64,000 nucleotides of DNA, taken from Mucilaginibacter limnophilus. Lineage in GTDB: Bacteria; Bacteroidota; Bacteroidia; Sphingobacteriales; Sphingobacteriaceae. Positions 1 through 9,147 of this stretch are shown piece by piece. How positions within the stretch are numbered: the stretch's first letter is position 1; each line of letters begins with the position of its first letter. The translations under genes were made by a program, and so were the position numbers. The stretch is from NCBI RefSeq assembly GCF_004005815.1, contig NZ_SACK01000004.1, forward strand, positions 1-64,000, written 5' to 3'. The notes under the pieces are model-generated. The model saw nothing but the letters and a program-made list of their open reading frames with translations, was not told the DNA's origin and searched no databases.

Positions 1-102
1 CGTCAACACCGTCAACACCGTCAACACCGTCAACACCGTCAACACCGTCAACACCGTCAACACCGTCAACACCGTCAACACCGTCAACACCGTCAACACC
101 GT
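1..102. repeat. 9-bp minisatellite (CGTCAACAC)n
   Basis: Eleven perfect head-to-tail copies of CGTCAACAC, plus a partial unit, reach the left edge of the window, so the true copy number is unknown. On the minus strand they encode Val-Asp-Gly. There is no divergence between copies, which points to recent slippage or active turnover. Confidence 0.95.
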
Positions 103-172
103 GCTTCAGTTGCACTGAAGCACGGTGAATAGCCGCTTCACCTATTAATGTTTGTAATTTATTCACTGCCAT
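1..172 (-). CDS. Truncated repeat protein with (Val-Asp-Gly)n tract
   Basis: A minus-strand reading frame begins at an ATG ending at 172 and runs off the left edge of the window. It opens MAVNKLQTLIGEAAIHRASV and then becomes a pure Val-Asp-Gly repeat made by a 9-bp DNA repeat. An in-frame ATG five codons upstream (187) is an alternative start. The repeat length is a multiple of three, so unit gain or loss would keep the frame. No family is recognised, and the rest of the protein is outside the window. That it is coding is inferred from the open frame; the short length makes this uncertain. Confidence 0.45.
   Translation of the reverse strand, partial: MAVNKLQTLIGEAAIHRASVQLKHGVDGVDGVDGVDGVDGVDGVDGVDGVDGVDGVD
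97..127. repeat. Perfect 14-bp hairpin at the end of the minisatellite
   Basis: Arms 97-110 and 114-127 are perfect reverse complements (CACCGTGCTTCAGT / ACTGAAGCACGGTG) with a 3-nt loop TGC. The hairpin begins inside the last repeat unit and covers the coding boundary between the unique N-terminus and the Val-Asp-Gly tract. No T-run follows on either strand, so it does not look like an intrinsic terminator. Confidence 0.85.
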
Positions 173-204
173 TGTTACCCTATCCATTGGAGAGGGTTTG
201 TACA

Positions 205-410
205 GGCTCTGCGCTTTGCAGCAACATTGTCGATTGAGGCAAATATGTTCAGTGCTCCGTTAGGAATTGGCTTTCCACTTTATCTAAGCCAGTGGATGTA
301 ACTCTTTTGCTGGAAAAGAAAAAATAACCAAAAAGAAACCGGCCGGCTGCGCACTGCCGGTTAATGTTACTGCCGTAGCACTGCCTGTGCCGATCCGGCA
401 TTATGATGCC
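205..410 (+). repeat. Dispersed intergenic repeat, module A (left copy)
   Basis: This stretch matches the reverse complement of about 9680-9885 in the same order: a CTCTGCnCTTTG block, CTCCGTTAGGAAT (near 265), an A-rich AACCAAAAAGAAACC block (near 325-340), then a GCC-rich hairpin-like block ending ATGCCG (near 400). Similarity is patchy, as in an old non-coding repeat. No convincing ORF is present. The whole 190-745 interval holds only such repeats. Confidence 0.7.
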
Positions 411-450
411 GCATCTTTTTTAAGCTTATACTAAGGGGTTGTCTGGCTTG

Positions 451-526
451 TCATGCTGAACTTGTTTCAGCATCTCACTTGCAAAGTAAACTTGTCCTGT
501 GAGATCCCGAAACAAGTCCGGATGAC
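451..526. repeat. Imperfect long inverted repeat (REP/MITE-like)
   Basis: Arms 451-478 and 499-526 pair over about 28 bp with a few mismatches (core ACTTGTTTC / GAAACAAGT, outer TCAT / ATGA, inner ATCTCAC / GTGAGAT) around a 20-nt loop. It lies in non-coding DNA between the left repeat module and module B and looks like a small non-autonomous palindromic element. No target duplication was identified. Confidence 0.7.
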
Positions 527-621
527 GTGTAGTAGGTAAAAAATCAGCGGTTCAGACAATATGGCGGGATGCCTAAATCATGCAATCCTCTAATCTTAAA
601 ATTCAGGTTCAGACATATTGC

Positions 622-700
622 GTTAAGGATAGCAGCGGATACTCCATAGGAGTCCTTTGGACCGGCCCTGTGCCTAAGGCCTGAAGGCATATGAGCGGAA
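622..700 (+). repeat. Dispersed repeat, module B (left copy)
   Basis: The segment containing GATAGCAGCGGATAC, CTGTGCCTAAGGCCTGAAGG and TATGAGCGGA matches the reverse complement of about 9960-10050. The left copy carries an extra block near 645-660. Together with module A it forms a long, decayed inverted duplication flanking the serA-rpsO block. Confidence 0.7.
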
Positions 701-746
701 AGCCTGGTACAAAGGGAACGCCCCAAAAATAAATTCAGAGTATAAT

Positions 747-781
747 AAAAAAGCACGGATCAATAAACCCGTGCTTTTTAT
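747..781 (-). terminator. Terminator downstream of serA
   Basis: Stem AAAAGCACGG (749-758) pairs with CCGTGCTTTT (769-778). A/T-rich flanks give a T-run on both strands, so it can act bidirectionally. It lies 20 nt past the serA stop codon. Confidence 0.8.
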
Positions 782-801
782 ACATTCAAATCTGTGTATT
801 C

Positions 802-1752
802 TTACTTTTTGAAGTGCTCAATTATTAAGCTTGCAAGTTCAACACCTATACGCTCCTGCGCCTCATTGGTAGCGGCACCAATGTGCGGCGTTAACGAGAT
901 TTTAGGATGGTTCAGGATGTCCTGACGAGGGGTTGGCTCGTTCTCAAACACGTCTAATGCCGCGAATGATACTTTACCGCTGTTCAAGGCTTCAATCAAG
1001 GCGCCTTCTTCAATCAGGTTACCGCGTGAGCAATTCACCAGTCCAACACCTTTTTTAAGCAGCTCAAGCTCTGTTGTACCAATTAAAGGCTTGTCAACAA
1101 ACGGGGTGTGCAGCGATATAAAGTCTGATTGCTTTAACACTTCTTCAAACGATGCTGATTTAACCGACGCTTTCACTTTATGACCACCGCCTAAAACTAT
1201 TTCCAGTTCGCTGTTGAAGGGAAATAAATCATAGGCAAGCACTTCCATACCTACACCGATAGCGATTTTTGCCACTTCGCGTCCGATACGGCCAAAGCCC
1301 ATAATGCCAAGAGTTTTACCGCGAAGCTCAACACCTTTAGCATAAGCCTTTTTCAAACCGTTAAAGTTTGTAGCGCCTTCAACCGGCATTTTGCGATTAC
1401 TGTCGTACAAAAAGCGCACACCGCCATACAGGTGACCAAAAACCAGTTCAGCAACTGATAGGGATGATGAAGCAGGAGTATTATATACGCCAATTCCTTT
1501 TTCTTTAGCGTAATCAACGTCGATGTTATCAACACCTACCCCGCCGCGACCGATCAGTTTCAGGTTTGGGGCGGCGTCAATTAGTGCTTTGCGCACTTTG
1601 GTTGCGCTTCGCACGGTAATCGCGTCGTATTCATTTAAACGTGCAGGCAGTTCATCCTGCGGAATGTTATTGGTATCAACAATAAAACCGGCTTCTTCCA
1701 ATAGCTGTTTTCCTGCCGGATCGATACCATCATTAGCTAATATTTTGATCAT
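802..1752 (-). CDS. serA: D-3-phosphoglycerate dehydrogenase
   Basis: Oxidises 3-phosphoglycerate to 3-phosphohydroxypyruvate, the first step of serine synthesis. The 316-aa protein has the D-2-hydroxyacid dehydrogenase fold: NAD motif GFGRIG (152-157), CSRGNLI with the catalytic Arg at 243, Glu272 in ENEP and His290 in TPHIGAAT. It ends soon after, so it is the short form without the C-terminal ACT/regulatory domain, and serine feedback through ACT is not expected. I chose the start at MIKILANDG because the longer open frame upstream only translates the palindromic spacer. It follows serC on the same strand with an 88-nt spacer, a likely operon. Confidence 0.95.
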   Translation of the reverse strand: MIKILANDGIDPAGKQLLEEAGFIVDTNNIPQDELPARLNEYDAITVRSATKVRKALIDAAPNLKLIGRGGVGVDNIDVDYAKEKGIGVYNTPASSSLSVAELVFGHLYGGVRFLYDSNRKMPVEGATNFNGLKKAYAKGVELRGKTLGIMGFGRIGREVAKIAIGVGMEVLAYDLFPFNSELEIVLGGGHKVKASVKSASFEEVLKQSDFISLHTPFVDKPLIGTTELELLKKGVGLVNCSRGNLIEEGALIEALNSGKVSFAALDVFENEPTPRQDILNHPKISLTPHIGAATNEAQERIGVELASLIIEHFKK

Positions 1753-1768
1753 GATATGTAAAGTTGAG

Positions 1769-1836
1769 CCCCCTAACCCCCTAAAGGGGAAACCGAAGTT
1801 AGTTACTTCAAAAGCTCCCTTTAGGGGGCTGGGGGG
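1769..1836. repeat. Palindromic repeat in the serC-serA spacer
   Basis: Arms about 1769-1789 and 1816-1836 are near-perfect inverted repeats, and each contains its own CCCCTAAAGGGG-type palindrome. The spacer RNA could fold into one long stem or two small ones. Similar short CCCC...GGGG palindromes are common between Bacteroidota genes; a related one is at 11879-11894. Confidence 0.8.
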
Positions 1837-1840
1837 ATTG

Positions 1841-2908
1841 TTATTTATTCTTTTCAGCAAATTCCTGCATAGCCTCAATCAGTACGTGTACGCTGGTTAT
1901 TGGCAATGCGTTGTAAATTGACGCCCTGAAACCACCTACACTGCGGTGACCTTTAATGCCTACTATGCCCTTTTCGTCACATAGTTTCAGGAAAGGTTTT
2001 TCGTGTTCAGGATTTTGGGCTACAAAGCAAACATTCATGTTCGAACGGTCCTCAACAGCGCAAACTCCTTTAAACAACGGGTTGCGGTCAATTTCTGTAT
2101 ATAAAGCTTTTGCTTTCGCGATATTCTCCTTCTCAATAGCTTCCACACCGCCTTTAGCCTTTATCCAGTTAAGGGTTAGCATAGAAACATATATGGCGAA
2201 TACGGGCGGCGTATTATATAATGAGTTACCGTCAATTTGTACCTGGTAATTAAACATAGCAGGTATCTGGCGGCCGGTTTTACCCAATAACTCATCTTTT
2301 ACAATAACCAAAGTAACGCCTGCAGGGCCCATATTTTTTTGTGCACCGGCGTATATCAGGCTGAAATCAGCAGCGTTTATTTTACGGCTGAAAATATCTG
2401 ACGACATATCACAAACAACCGGAATCGGTGATTTCGGAAACTCCTGCAACTGCGTACCATAAATGGTATTGTTAGAAGTTAGGTGCAGATACGTTGCATC
2501 GGCAGGCACTTCAAAATCTTTTGGAATATAAGTAAAGTTAGCCTCTTTTGAAGACGCGATAACTGCTACCTCGCCGAAGTATTTAGCTTCTTTTAAAGCT
2601 TTATTAGCCCACACGCCCGATTCAACATATGCAGCCTTGCCACCTTCGGGCAGCAGGTTGTACGGAACCATTGCAAACTGTGTACTTGCACCACCTTGCA
2701 AAAACAAAACCGAATAGCCTTCAGGTAATTCAAACAACTCTTTTACCAGGCTGATAGCTTCCTCCAAAACCGCCTCAAATTCTTTTGACCTGTGAGAAAT
2801 CTCCAGAATTGAAAGGCCTGTACTGTTGAAATTGATTACAGCTTCTGCTGATTGTTTTAACACCTCCTGGGGTAAAATGCCCGGACCGGCACCAAAATTA
2901 TGTTTCAT
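1841..2908 (-). CDS. serC: Phosphoserine aminotransferase
   Basis: PLP enzyme converting 3-phosphohydroxypyruvate and glutamate to phosphoserine, the second step of serine synthesis; it can also serve pyridoxal phosphate synthesis. The 355-aa protein starts [13 protein letters not shown], carries [10 protein letters not shown] in the substrate and PLP phosphate region, and has the Schiff-base lysine at 191 in [11 protein letters not shown]. It is the first gene of the serC-serA pair. No serB phosphatase gene is present in the window. Confidence 0.96.
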   Translation of the reverse strand: MKHNFGAGPGILPQEVLKQSAEAVINFNSTGLSILEISHRSKEFEAVLEEAISLVKELFELPEGYSVLFLQGGASTQFAMVPYNLLPEGGKAAYVESGVWANKALKEAKYFGEVAVIASSKEANFTYIPKDFEVPADATYLHLTSNNTIYGTQLQEFPKSPIPVVCDMSSDIFSRKINAADFSLIYAGAQKNMGPAGVTLVIVKDELLGKTGRQIPAMFNYQVQIDGNSLYNTPPVFAIYVSMLTLNWIKAKGGVEAIEKENIAKAKALYTEIDRNPLFKGVCAVEDRSNMNVCFVAQNPEHEKPFLKLCDEKGIVGIKGHRSVGGFRASIYNALPITSVHVLIEAMQEFAEKNK

Positions 2909-3064
2909 GATAATTATTGTGTTATGTGCGCTAAACTTTGCTAATTGCTTATTTAGACGCGCCGAAGTTAGTTATTTTGACAAAGTATATAGACTTTATT
3001 TGCTTTTTTTTGAAAAACCGACATGCGGTTAACAATTAAGGAATTTTGCTTTTGATTTCCTTTA

Positions 3065-3733
3065 TTATGCCTGATGCAGGCTACGCGAGTGTTTTAAAGA
3101 TTGAATGGCCGCCAGAGGGTCGGCCGACGAGAATACGGAGTTGCCTGCTACCAATACATTGGCGCCTGTTTCAACTAATTTAGCGGCATTACTTTCGTCA
3201 ACACCACCATCAATTTCAATTAACAAATTTGGATTAGTGTATTCTGCCAACTGGCGTAACTCTTTAATTTTTTTGTAGGTATTATGGATAAATTTTTGCC
3301 CTCCAAAGCCAGGGTTCACACTCATGATGATCACCATATCAATATCGGCAACAATATCTTCAAGTAAAGCAACCGGCGTATGTGGATTAAGCGCCACCCC
3401 TGCCTTGCAACCCAAATCCTTTATCGTATGCAGTGTACGGTGTAAATGCGTACAGGCTTCGTAATGTACAGTAATATTGGCCGCACCTACCTGTGCAAAA
3501 TCTTTCAGGTAACGATCAGGGTCAACAATCATTAAATGCACATCAAGCGGTTTCAGTGCATGCTTCTGTACAGCTTTAATTACCGGGAAGCCAAAAGTAA
3601 TGTTCGAAACAAATACACCATCCATCACATCAACATGCACCCAGTCGGCTTCGCTGTGGTTAACCATTTCCAGGTCGCGCTGCAAATTACCAAAGTCGGC
3701 TGACAGTATAGAAGGTGCAATCAGATGATCCAT
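3065..3733 (-). CDS. rpe: Ribulose-phosphate 3-epimerase
   Basis: Interconverts ribulose 5-phosphate and xylulose 5-phosphate in the pentose phosphate pathway. The 222-aa TIM barrel shows the metal-binding residues His33, Asp35 (HVDVMDG), His66 and Asp176 (EIDGGV), and the phosphate-binding MSVNPGFGGQKF. Its length is normal. It lies upstream of serC on the same strand but 156 nt away, so co-transcription is uncertain, and it diverges from the TonB receptor gene. Confidence 0.95.
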   Translation of the reverse strand: MDHLIAPSILSADFGNLQRDLEMVNHSEADWVHVDVMDGVFVSNITFGFPVIKAVQKHALKPLDVHLMIVDPDRYLKDFAQVGAANITVHYEACTHLHRTLHTIKDLGCKAGVALNPHTPVALLEDIVADIDMVIIMSVNPGFGGQKFIHNTYKKIKELRQLAEYTNPNLLIEIDGGVDESNAAKLVETGANVLVAGNSVFSSADPLAAIQSLKHSRSLHQA

Positions 3734-3940
3734 ACCGCAAAGATAAGGATAAGTTAATGCTTTGAAAGATGTTACGTTAATTAGTTATCCCCATTGATTA
3801 TTAACACAGGTTTTCTTTGATGTGAAATTTTGCAACAATCAATTAAATTCATTATATTTTATTTAGATTATTTCTAAATAATTTGCAAGCTAAGTCGTTT
3901 TATGCGTAATATTGCGCCGTTTAGAATCAATCTTAATAAA

Positions 3941-6364
3941 ATGAAGCAGATTTACTCCTTAATTACTTTTCTATTTGTATCTGCGGCAGCCTTTGCACAA
4001 CAAAACGGTAGCGTTAGTGGTAACGTAACTACCAGCGAAGGTACACCTGCCGCAATGGTGTCTGTAGCCTTACAGGGCACTACACATGGCACCATGACCA
4101 ATGAAAACGGTAATTACCGCATAGGTAAAATAAAGGCCGGAACCTACACGCTTACCGTAAGCGCAGTTGGTTTAACCACTCAAAATAAAGAGGTTACTGT
4201 AGTTGCAGGAAGCAGCACCGTGATAAATTTCGTGCTTGATGTTAACAATGCCCAGCTACAGGAAGTTGTGGTAAAAGGTAAAGCCAACAATTTGAAAATT
4301 GATAAGCCTTCACCTTCATTACGGGTAGAAACACCTTTAATTGAACTTCCACAAAACGTACAAACTGTATCATCAGTAGCGCTGGCGCAACAGCAAATCA
4401 TCAGTATGAGCGATGGTGTTATACGCAATGTGAGCGGCGCGGTACGCCAGGAACACTGGGGCGATCTTTACACCAATATTTCAATGCGTGGTTCACAAAT
4501 CCAGGCATTTCGTAATGGTTTTAATGTTGTATCATCATTTTGGGGCCCGCTTACCGAAGACATGAGCCTGGTTGACCATATAGAATTTGTTAAGGGCCCG
4601 GCCGGTTTCATGATTGGTAACGGTGACGGTGCAGGTTTATATAACGTAGTAACCAAAAAGCCTACAGGTCAAAATAAAGGTGAGTTTAGCCTTACTACTG
4701 GAAGCTTTGGTCTTTATCGTGCATCATTAGATCTTGACGGTAAATTAACCGGTGATGGAAAATTTTTGTACCGCTTAAACTTAGCTGCACAAAATAAAAA
4801 CTCTTTCCGCGCATATGAGTACAACGACCGTTATACCATTGCACCGGTATTATCCTACCAGGTAAGCGACGATACCAAACTTACTTTTGAGTACAATTAC
4901 CAAAAAGCGAAAATGAGCGACGTGGGTTCATTTTATGTTTTCAGCCCTGATGGTTATGCTGCTTATGATCGGGATTTCACCATGATGCAGCCCGGCCTTG
5001 CACCTACCAATATTAACGATCATAGCTTATACCTGCTGTTAAACCATCGTTTTAACGATAACTGGAAACTTACAGCACAAGCATCGTACTTTAATTACAT
5101 GCAATCGGGTACATCATTATGGCCGGATAGCGTTGCCACTAACGGCCAGGTAGCCCGCGGTGCCGGTATTTGGGACGCCAAAAGCGAAATGACCATGATG
5201 CAGGCATTTGTTAATGGTGATATACAAACGGGCAGCATACATCACCGTATTTTGGGTGGTATTGATGCCGGATCAAAAGACTACGCCGCAGATTGGTCGA
5301 CCACACATATTTTGGATACCCCTACCGGCATGTTTGATCCGTTTAAACCAAGCTATGGTTATCCAAGCAATGGCTACCCTAATTTTGACCGTACCCTTAA
5401 TCTTGAGGCACGTGCAGTTGGTGCAGGAGGTACAATTAACCAGGAATACACCGGTTTGTATGTACAGGATGAGCTTGGTTTATTAGATAATAAACTACGC
5501 GTAACACTGGCAGGACGTTATACTTATATAAAACAAGCCGACTGGGGTGGCGCGCCTATTACCGGCAAAAAATTCACTCCCCGTTTTGGCGTAAGCTACA
5601 GCATACTATCTGATTTTGCCGCATATGGTTTGTACGACCAGGCATTTATGCCACAGGCGGCAGGCCGTTTACTTGACGGTGGAAGTGTAAAACCTATTAC
5701 CGGCAGCAATCTTGAATTTGGTTTGAAAAAAGATTGGGCTGATGGTAAATGGAACACAACATTGGCCGTTTACCAAAACATACGTAATAACGAGGCCACT
5801 GCTGATGTTACCAGCACTCCGCAAAACCCTATCAGCTTTTTACTTGGCCAGCGCAAAGCGAAAGGTATCGAGTTTGACTTACGCGGTCAGCTTGCACCAG
5901 GCTTAACCTTAACTGCAAACTATGCCCTTACCGACTCGCGTGTAACTAAAGTTGGCGAATTTGCCGGTACTCAAGGCATTAATGTAGGCGATATAGTTCC
6001 AGGTTATGCAAAACATGTAACCAATGCCTGGCTAAACTACAAACTGCAAGGCGGCGCCCTAAAAGGCGTTGGTGTTTCAGCAGGTTTTACAGGCTTATTT
6101 AACCGTGAAACCGATTACTGGTCGGACATGGTGGACAGGCTGCCGGCTTACTATAAAGTTGACGCAGGCGCTTTCTGGGAAAACAGCAAGCTGCGTATTA
6201 CAGCCAACGTATTTAACATATTTAATAAATACTTGTATTCAGGTTCATACTATCGTGCCTACAATTATTTGCCTGATGGTACTACCGCTCTTAAATGGGA
6301 AGCATACAGCTACCAAGCGGAAGCGCCACGTAATTACCGCCTAAGCGTTACTTACCGCTTCTAA
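3941..6364 (+). CDS. TonB-dependent siderophore-type receptor
   Basis: Outer-membrane gated barrel of 807 aa, probably importing a ferric siderophore. The order is signal peptide MKQIYSLITFLFVSAAAFAQ, a carboxypeptidase-regulatory-like domain (about 20-105), a plug with the ISMRG and VEFVKGPAG-type region (here IEFVKGPAGFMIGNG), and a long beta-barrel ending YRLSVTYRF with the terminal Phe typical of outer-membrane barrels. An in-frame ATG at 3902 would add 13 residues before the signal peptide, so 3941 is preferred. FhuA/FpvA-like architecture is inferred; no partner genes lie alongside and the substrate is unknown. Confidence 0.92.
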   Translation: MKQIYSLITFLFVSAAAFAQQNGSVSGNVTTSEGTPAAMVSVALQGTTHGTMTNENGNYRIGKIKAGTYTLTVSAVGLTTQNKEVTVVAGSSTVINFVLDVNNAQLQEVVVKGKANNLKIDKPSPSLRVETPLIELPQNVQTVSSVALAQQQIISMSDGVIRNVSGAVRQEHWGDLYTNISMRGSQIQAFRNGFNVVSSFWGPLTEDMSLVDHIEFVKGPAGFMIGNGDGAGLYNVVTKKPTGQNKGEFSLTTGSFGLYRASLDLDGKLTGDGKFLYRLNLAAQNKNSFRAYEYNDRYTIAPVLSYQVSDDTKLTFEYNYQKAKMSDVGSFYVFSPDGYAAYDRDFTMMQPGLAPTNINDHSLYLLLNHRFNDNWKLTAQASYFNYMQSGTSLWPDSVATNGQVARGAGIWDAKSEMTMMQAFVNGDIQTGSIHHRILGGIDAGSKDYAADWSTTHILDTPTGMFDPFKPSYGYPSNGYPNFDRTLNLEARAVGAGGTINQEYTGLYVQDELGLLDNKLRVTLAGRYTYIKQADWGGAPITGKKFTPRFGVSYSILSDFAAYGLYDQAFMPQAAGRLLDGGSVKPITGSNLEFGLKKDWADGKWNTTLAVYQNIRNNEATADVTSTPQNPISFLLGQRKAKGIEFDLRGQLAPGLTLTANYALTDSRVTKVGEFAGTQGINVGDIVPGYAKHVTNAWLNYKLQGGALKGVGVSAGFTGLFNRETDYWSDMVDRLPAYYKVDAGAFWENSKLRITANVFNIFNKYLYSGSYYRAYNYLPDGTTALKWEAYSYQAEAPRNYRLSVTYRF

Positions 6365-6380
6365 TATCACCATTCTATAT

Positions 6381-6418
6381 AATGCAGAAAGCCCCGGAAA
6401 TCCGGGGCTTTCTGCATT
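6381..6418 (+). terminator. Terminator after the TonB receptor
   Basis: An 18-bp perfect stem (6381-6398 with 6401-6418) around a 2-nt AA loop, core AGCCCCGGA / TCCGGGGCT. It lies 17 nt past the receptor stop codon. The symmetric A/T ends let it serve both strands. Confidence 0.85.
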
Positions 6419-6438
6419 TATTGGCCTACCTTAAATCG

Positions 6439-6732
6439 CTAATCACAATTCAACAGCAGGTCGTAATATTTCTTCATTAAAACAATATCGTAGTTTACTA
6501 GTGAATTGTATGCCTCGGTAACCAGTTCATTTAGTATTGATGCGCCAAGCTGACCGCCGCCGTTTGGTATCGAATCGTAATACTTAATAATGTCCTTTAC
6601 CCGCATAATCTCGTACAGCAATACCTGCACCAGGTCCGTCTGCGCGTCGGACTTCAAGCCGTGAGGGCTGCTGCTTAAAAAACCAAGGGGATCAGAGGGC
6701 GTGGGCATTATCATTCTATACGGACCGGACAC
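6439..6732 (-). CDS. Small hypothetical protein
   Basis: A 97-aa soluble protein (or 91/89 aa from Met7/Met9) with no signal peptide or membrane segment. The C-terminal half is predicted helical and Tyr-rich (AYNSLVNYDIVLMKKYYDLL). It stands alone between the TonB receptor terminator and pnp. I recognise no family. Codon use and sensible hydrophobic spacing support a real gene. Confidence 0.55.
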   Translation of the reverse strand: MSGPYRMIMPTPSDPLGFLSSSPHGLKSDAQTDLVQVLLYEIMRVKDIIKYYDSIPNGGGQLGASILNELVTEAYNSLVNYDIVLMKKYYDLLLNCD

Positions 6733-6827
6733 TATTCATCATTAACTAAATTATACAACTCAACGTTTATTAAAGTTTTATTAGAAACATTTTGTTTTAA
6801 AAAAGTTACAAAATGTATATACAAATC

Positions 6828-6855
6828 AAAAACCCTCTTTTTAAGGGAGGGTTTT
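6828..6855 (-). terminator. Terminator downstream of pnp
   Basis: Stem AAAACCCTC (6829-6837) with GAGGGTTTT (6847-6855), read on the minus strand as a GC stem followed by a T-run. It lies 25 nt past the pnp stop codon. Confidence 0.7.
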
Positions 6856-6879
6856 CGTTTGCAAGTATAATAAAAATAA

Positions 6880-9018
6880 TTATTTAGCGGCTTCCGGCTT
6901 TTCAGGCTTTGGCAATAACGCTTTGCGAGATAGCTTTAGTTTACCTTGTTTGTCGATATCCAATAGTTTCACACGCACTTCGTCGCCTATCTGGAATATA
7001 CCGTCCATGGTTTCAAAGCGTTTGTGATCTATCTCTGAGATATGCAGCAAACCGTCTTTACCCGGCATAATTTCAACAAAGGCGCCAAACGGCATAATCG
7101 ATTTTACTTTACCTTCGTATATTTCGCCTACCTCAGGTTTGGCAGCAATTGCCCTGATGCGTGATACCGCTTTGTCAATCGACTCTTTGTTATCAGCAAA
7201 TATCTGTACGATACCCTGGTTGCCAACTTCTTCAATTGAAATGGTAGCGCCTGTTTCACGCTGCATTTCCTGTATAATTTTACCACCCGGGCCTATAACC
7301 GCACCAATAAATTCTTTATCAATCTTAATGGTGATGATACGTGGCGCATGCGGTTTGTAATCTTCACGAGGTTCGGTGATGGTTTTCGCCATTTCACCTA
7401 AAATGTGTAAACGACCTTCTTTTGCCTGGTGTAAGGCTTTGCTTAACACTTCGTACGATAGACCGTTTATTTTAAGGTCCATTTGTACAGCAACAATACC
7501 TTTTTCGGTACCTGTTACCTTGAAGTCCATATCACCCAGGTGGTCTTCATCACCTAAAATGTCTGACAATACAGCATATTTAGTGCCTTCCGGATTAGTG
7601 ATCAAACCCATCGCGATACCTGATACAGGAGCAGTAATTTTAATACCGGCATCCATCAGCGCAAGTGTACCCGCGCAAACGGTAGCCATTGATGATGAAC
7701 CGTTTGATTCAAGGATATCTGATACCACACGAATAGTGTATGGATTCTCGTCGTCGGCAGGTAATACTTGTTTCAACGAGCGCATAGCCAAGTTACCGTG
7801 ACCAATTTCGCGGCGGCCTGCACCCCTGTTAGGGCGAACCTCACCGGTTGAGAAACCAGGGAAATTGTAGTGTAACAAGAATTTATTGTAACCATTGATG
7901 AACGCACCGTCAATCATTTGCTCGTCATCCTTAGCACCTAAGGTAACTGTAGTTAACGATTGGGTTTCGCCACGGGTAAACACTGCCGAACCATGCGCTG
8001 CAGGCAGGTAGCCTACTTCGCTCCATATCGGGCGTATTTGTTTTGAATTACGACCATCTAAACGCAAATCTTCATCCAATATCAGGTTACGTACCGCGTC
8101 ATATTCCACATCATGGAAATATTTTTTGATCAGGCTTTCAGTAACTGCATCAATTTCTAAACCGCTTGTGGCGATAAATACATCGCGTATCTCACGCAGC
8201 TTGTCATGACGCTCGTGCTTGCTTGAACCTGATTTTGCTACTTCGTAAACTTTATCATAAGTGGCAGCATAAACTTGTTTTTTTAGCTCCTCGTTACTAT
8301 GCTCGTGGTTGTAGATACGTTTTTCGGTTTTACCAACAGCCAGTGTAAGTTCTTTTTGAACGGCTACATGTTTCTTGATGGCTTCATGTGCAAACTTGAT
8401 GGCCTCAACCAACTCGTCTTCCTGTATCTCTTTCGATTCACCCTCAACCATGTTGATGTCATTCTCAGAGCCGGCAACAATAAACTCTAAAGTAGCGCGC
8501 TCAAGGTCGCTAAGTGTTGGGTTGATCACCAACTGTCCATCAATTTTAGCTACACGAACTTCAGATATCGGGCCATTAAAAGGAATATCCGATACTGCTA
8601 ATGCCGCTGACGCTGCAAGACCAGCAAGCGCGTCAGGCATAATATTTTTATCGGCTGATATAAGGCTTATCATTACCTGCGTATCAGCATGGTAATCTTC
8701 AGGGAATAATGGACGCAAAGCGCGGTCAACAATACGTGATATCAATACCTCGTAATCGCTTAAACGTGCCTCGCGGCGTAAAAAACCACCCGGAATACGG
8801 CCGGTAGCGGCGTATTTCTCCTGGTAATCTACAGACAGGGGTAAAAAGTCAACCCCTTCTTTTGCTTCGGGTGATGACACTACAGTAGCCAGTAGCATGG
8901 TATCACCTTGCTTTACTACTACCGAGCCATCGGCTTGTTTGGCCAGTTTACCGGTTTCAATCTCAATGGTGCGGCCGTCACCTAAATCGATAACCTTTTT
9001 AATTGCATTATAACTCAT
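6880..9018 (-). CDS. pnp: Polyribonucleotide nucleotidyltransferase (PNPase)
   Basis: Phosphorolytic 3'-5' exoribonuclease for mRNA decay and RNA quality control. The 712-aa protein has two RNase PH-like domains (first about 10-145, second about 320-535), a KH domain with the GxxG loop in [11 protein letters not shown] (about 560-620), and a C-terminal S1 domain ([15 protein letters not shown], about 625-695). Length and order are standard. It follows rpsO on the same strand, the widespread rpsO-pnp arrangement, but with a terminator-like hairpin between them. Confidence 0.97.
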   Translation of the reverse strand: MSYNAIKKVIDLGDGRTIEIETGKLAKQADGSVVVKQGDTMLLATVVSSPEAKEGVDFLPLSVDYQEKYAATGRIPGGFLRREARLSDYEVLISRIVDRALRPLFPEDYHADTQVMISLISADKNIMPDALAGLAASAALAVSDIPFNGPISEVRVAKIDGQLVINPTLSDLERATLEFIVAGSENDINMVEGESKEIQEDELVEAIKFAHEAIKKHVAVQKELTLAVGKTEKRIYNHEHSNEELKKQVYAATYDKVYEVAKSGSSKHERHDKLREIRDVFIATSGLEIDAVTESLIKKYFHDVEYDAVRNLILDEDLRLDGRNSKQIRPIWSEVGYLPAAHGSAVFTRGETQSLTTVTLGAKDDEQMIDGAFINGYNKFLLHYNFPGFSTGEVRPNRGAGRREIGHGNLAMRSLKQVLPADDENPYTIRVVSDILESNGSSSMATVCAGTLALMDAGIKITAPVSGIAMGLITNPEGTKYAVLSDILGDEDHLGDMDFKVTGTEKGIVAVQMDLKINGLSYEVLSKALHQAKEGRLHILGEMAKTITEPREDYKPHAPRIITIKIDKEFIGAVIGPGGKIIQEMQRETGATISIEEVGNQGIVQIFADNKESIDKAVSRIRAIAAKPEVGEIYEGKVKSIMPFGAFVEIMPGKDGLLHISEIDHKRFETMDGIFQIGDEVRVKLLDIDKQGKLKLSRKALLPKPEKPEAAK

Positions 9019-9034
9019 TTGTGTGTTGTTGTGA

Positions 9035-9059
9035 TGCGCTTTTCATCTTCAGGAGCGCA
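9035..9059 (-). promoter_or_regulatory. Possible pnp leader hairpin
   Basis: TGCGCT (9035-9040) pairs with AGCGCA (9054-9059) in the 5' leader of pnp, 17 nt before the start codon. pnp leaders in enterobacteria carry stems used in autoregulation; any such role here is inference. Confidence 0.3.
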
Positions 9060-9097
9060 CCGGTGTATATTTGTTTAAAACTTTGCTTTCAAAATTA

Positions 9098-9128
9098 AAA
9101 AAGCCATCCGCATTTGCGAACGGCTTTC
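9098..9128 (-). terminator. Terminator between rpsO and pnp
   Basis: On the minus strand AAAGCC...GGCTTT encloses a GCG / CGC inner stem with two mismatches, followed by a T-run (plus-strand A-run 9097-9102). It lies just past the rpsO stop and would limit read-through into pnp. Confidence 0.65.
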
Positions 9129-9147
9129 TTAAAAAACCTTTTACAAT

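Noticed and set aside
1..102. CRISPR array
   Set aside because: Repeats are 9 bp with no spacers; a minisatellite, not CRISPR.
544..756. 70-aa minus-strand ORF
   Set aside because: It overlaps dispersed repeat module B and has no coding features; treated as repeat shadow.
1753..1878. N-terminal extension of serA
   Set aside because: The extra 42 residues translate the palindromic spacer; homologous SerA starts at MIKILANDG.
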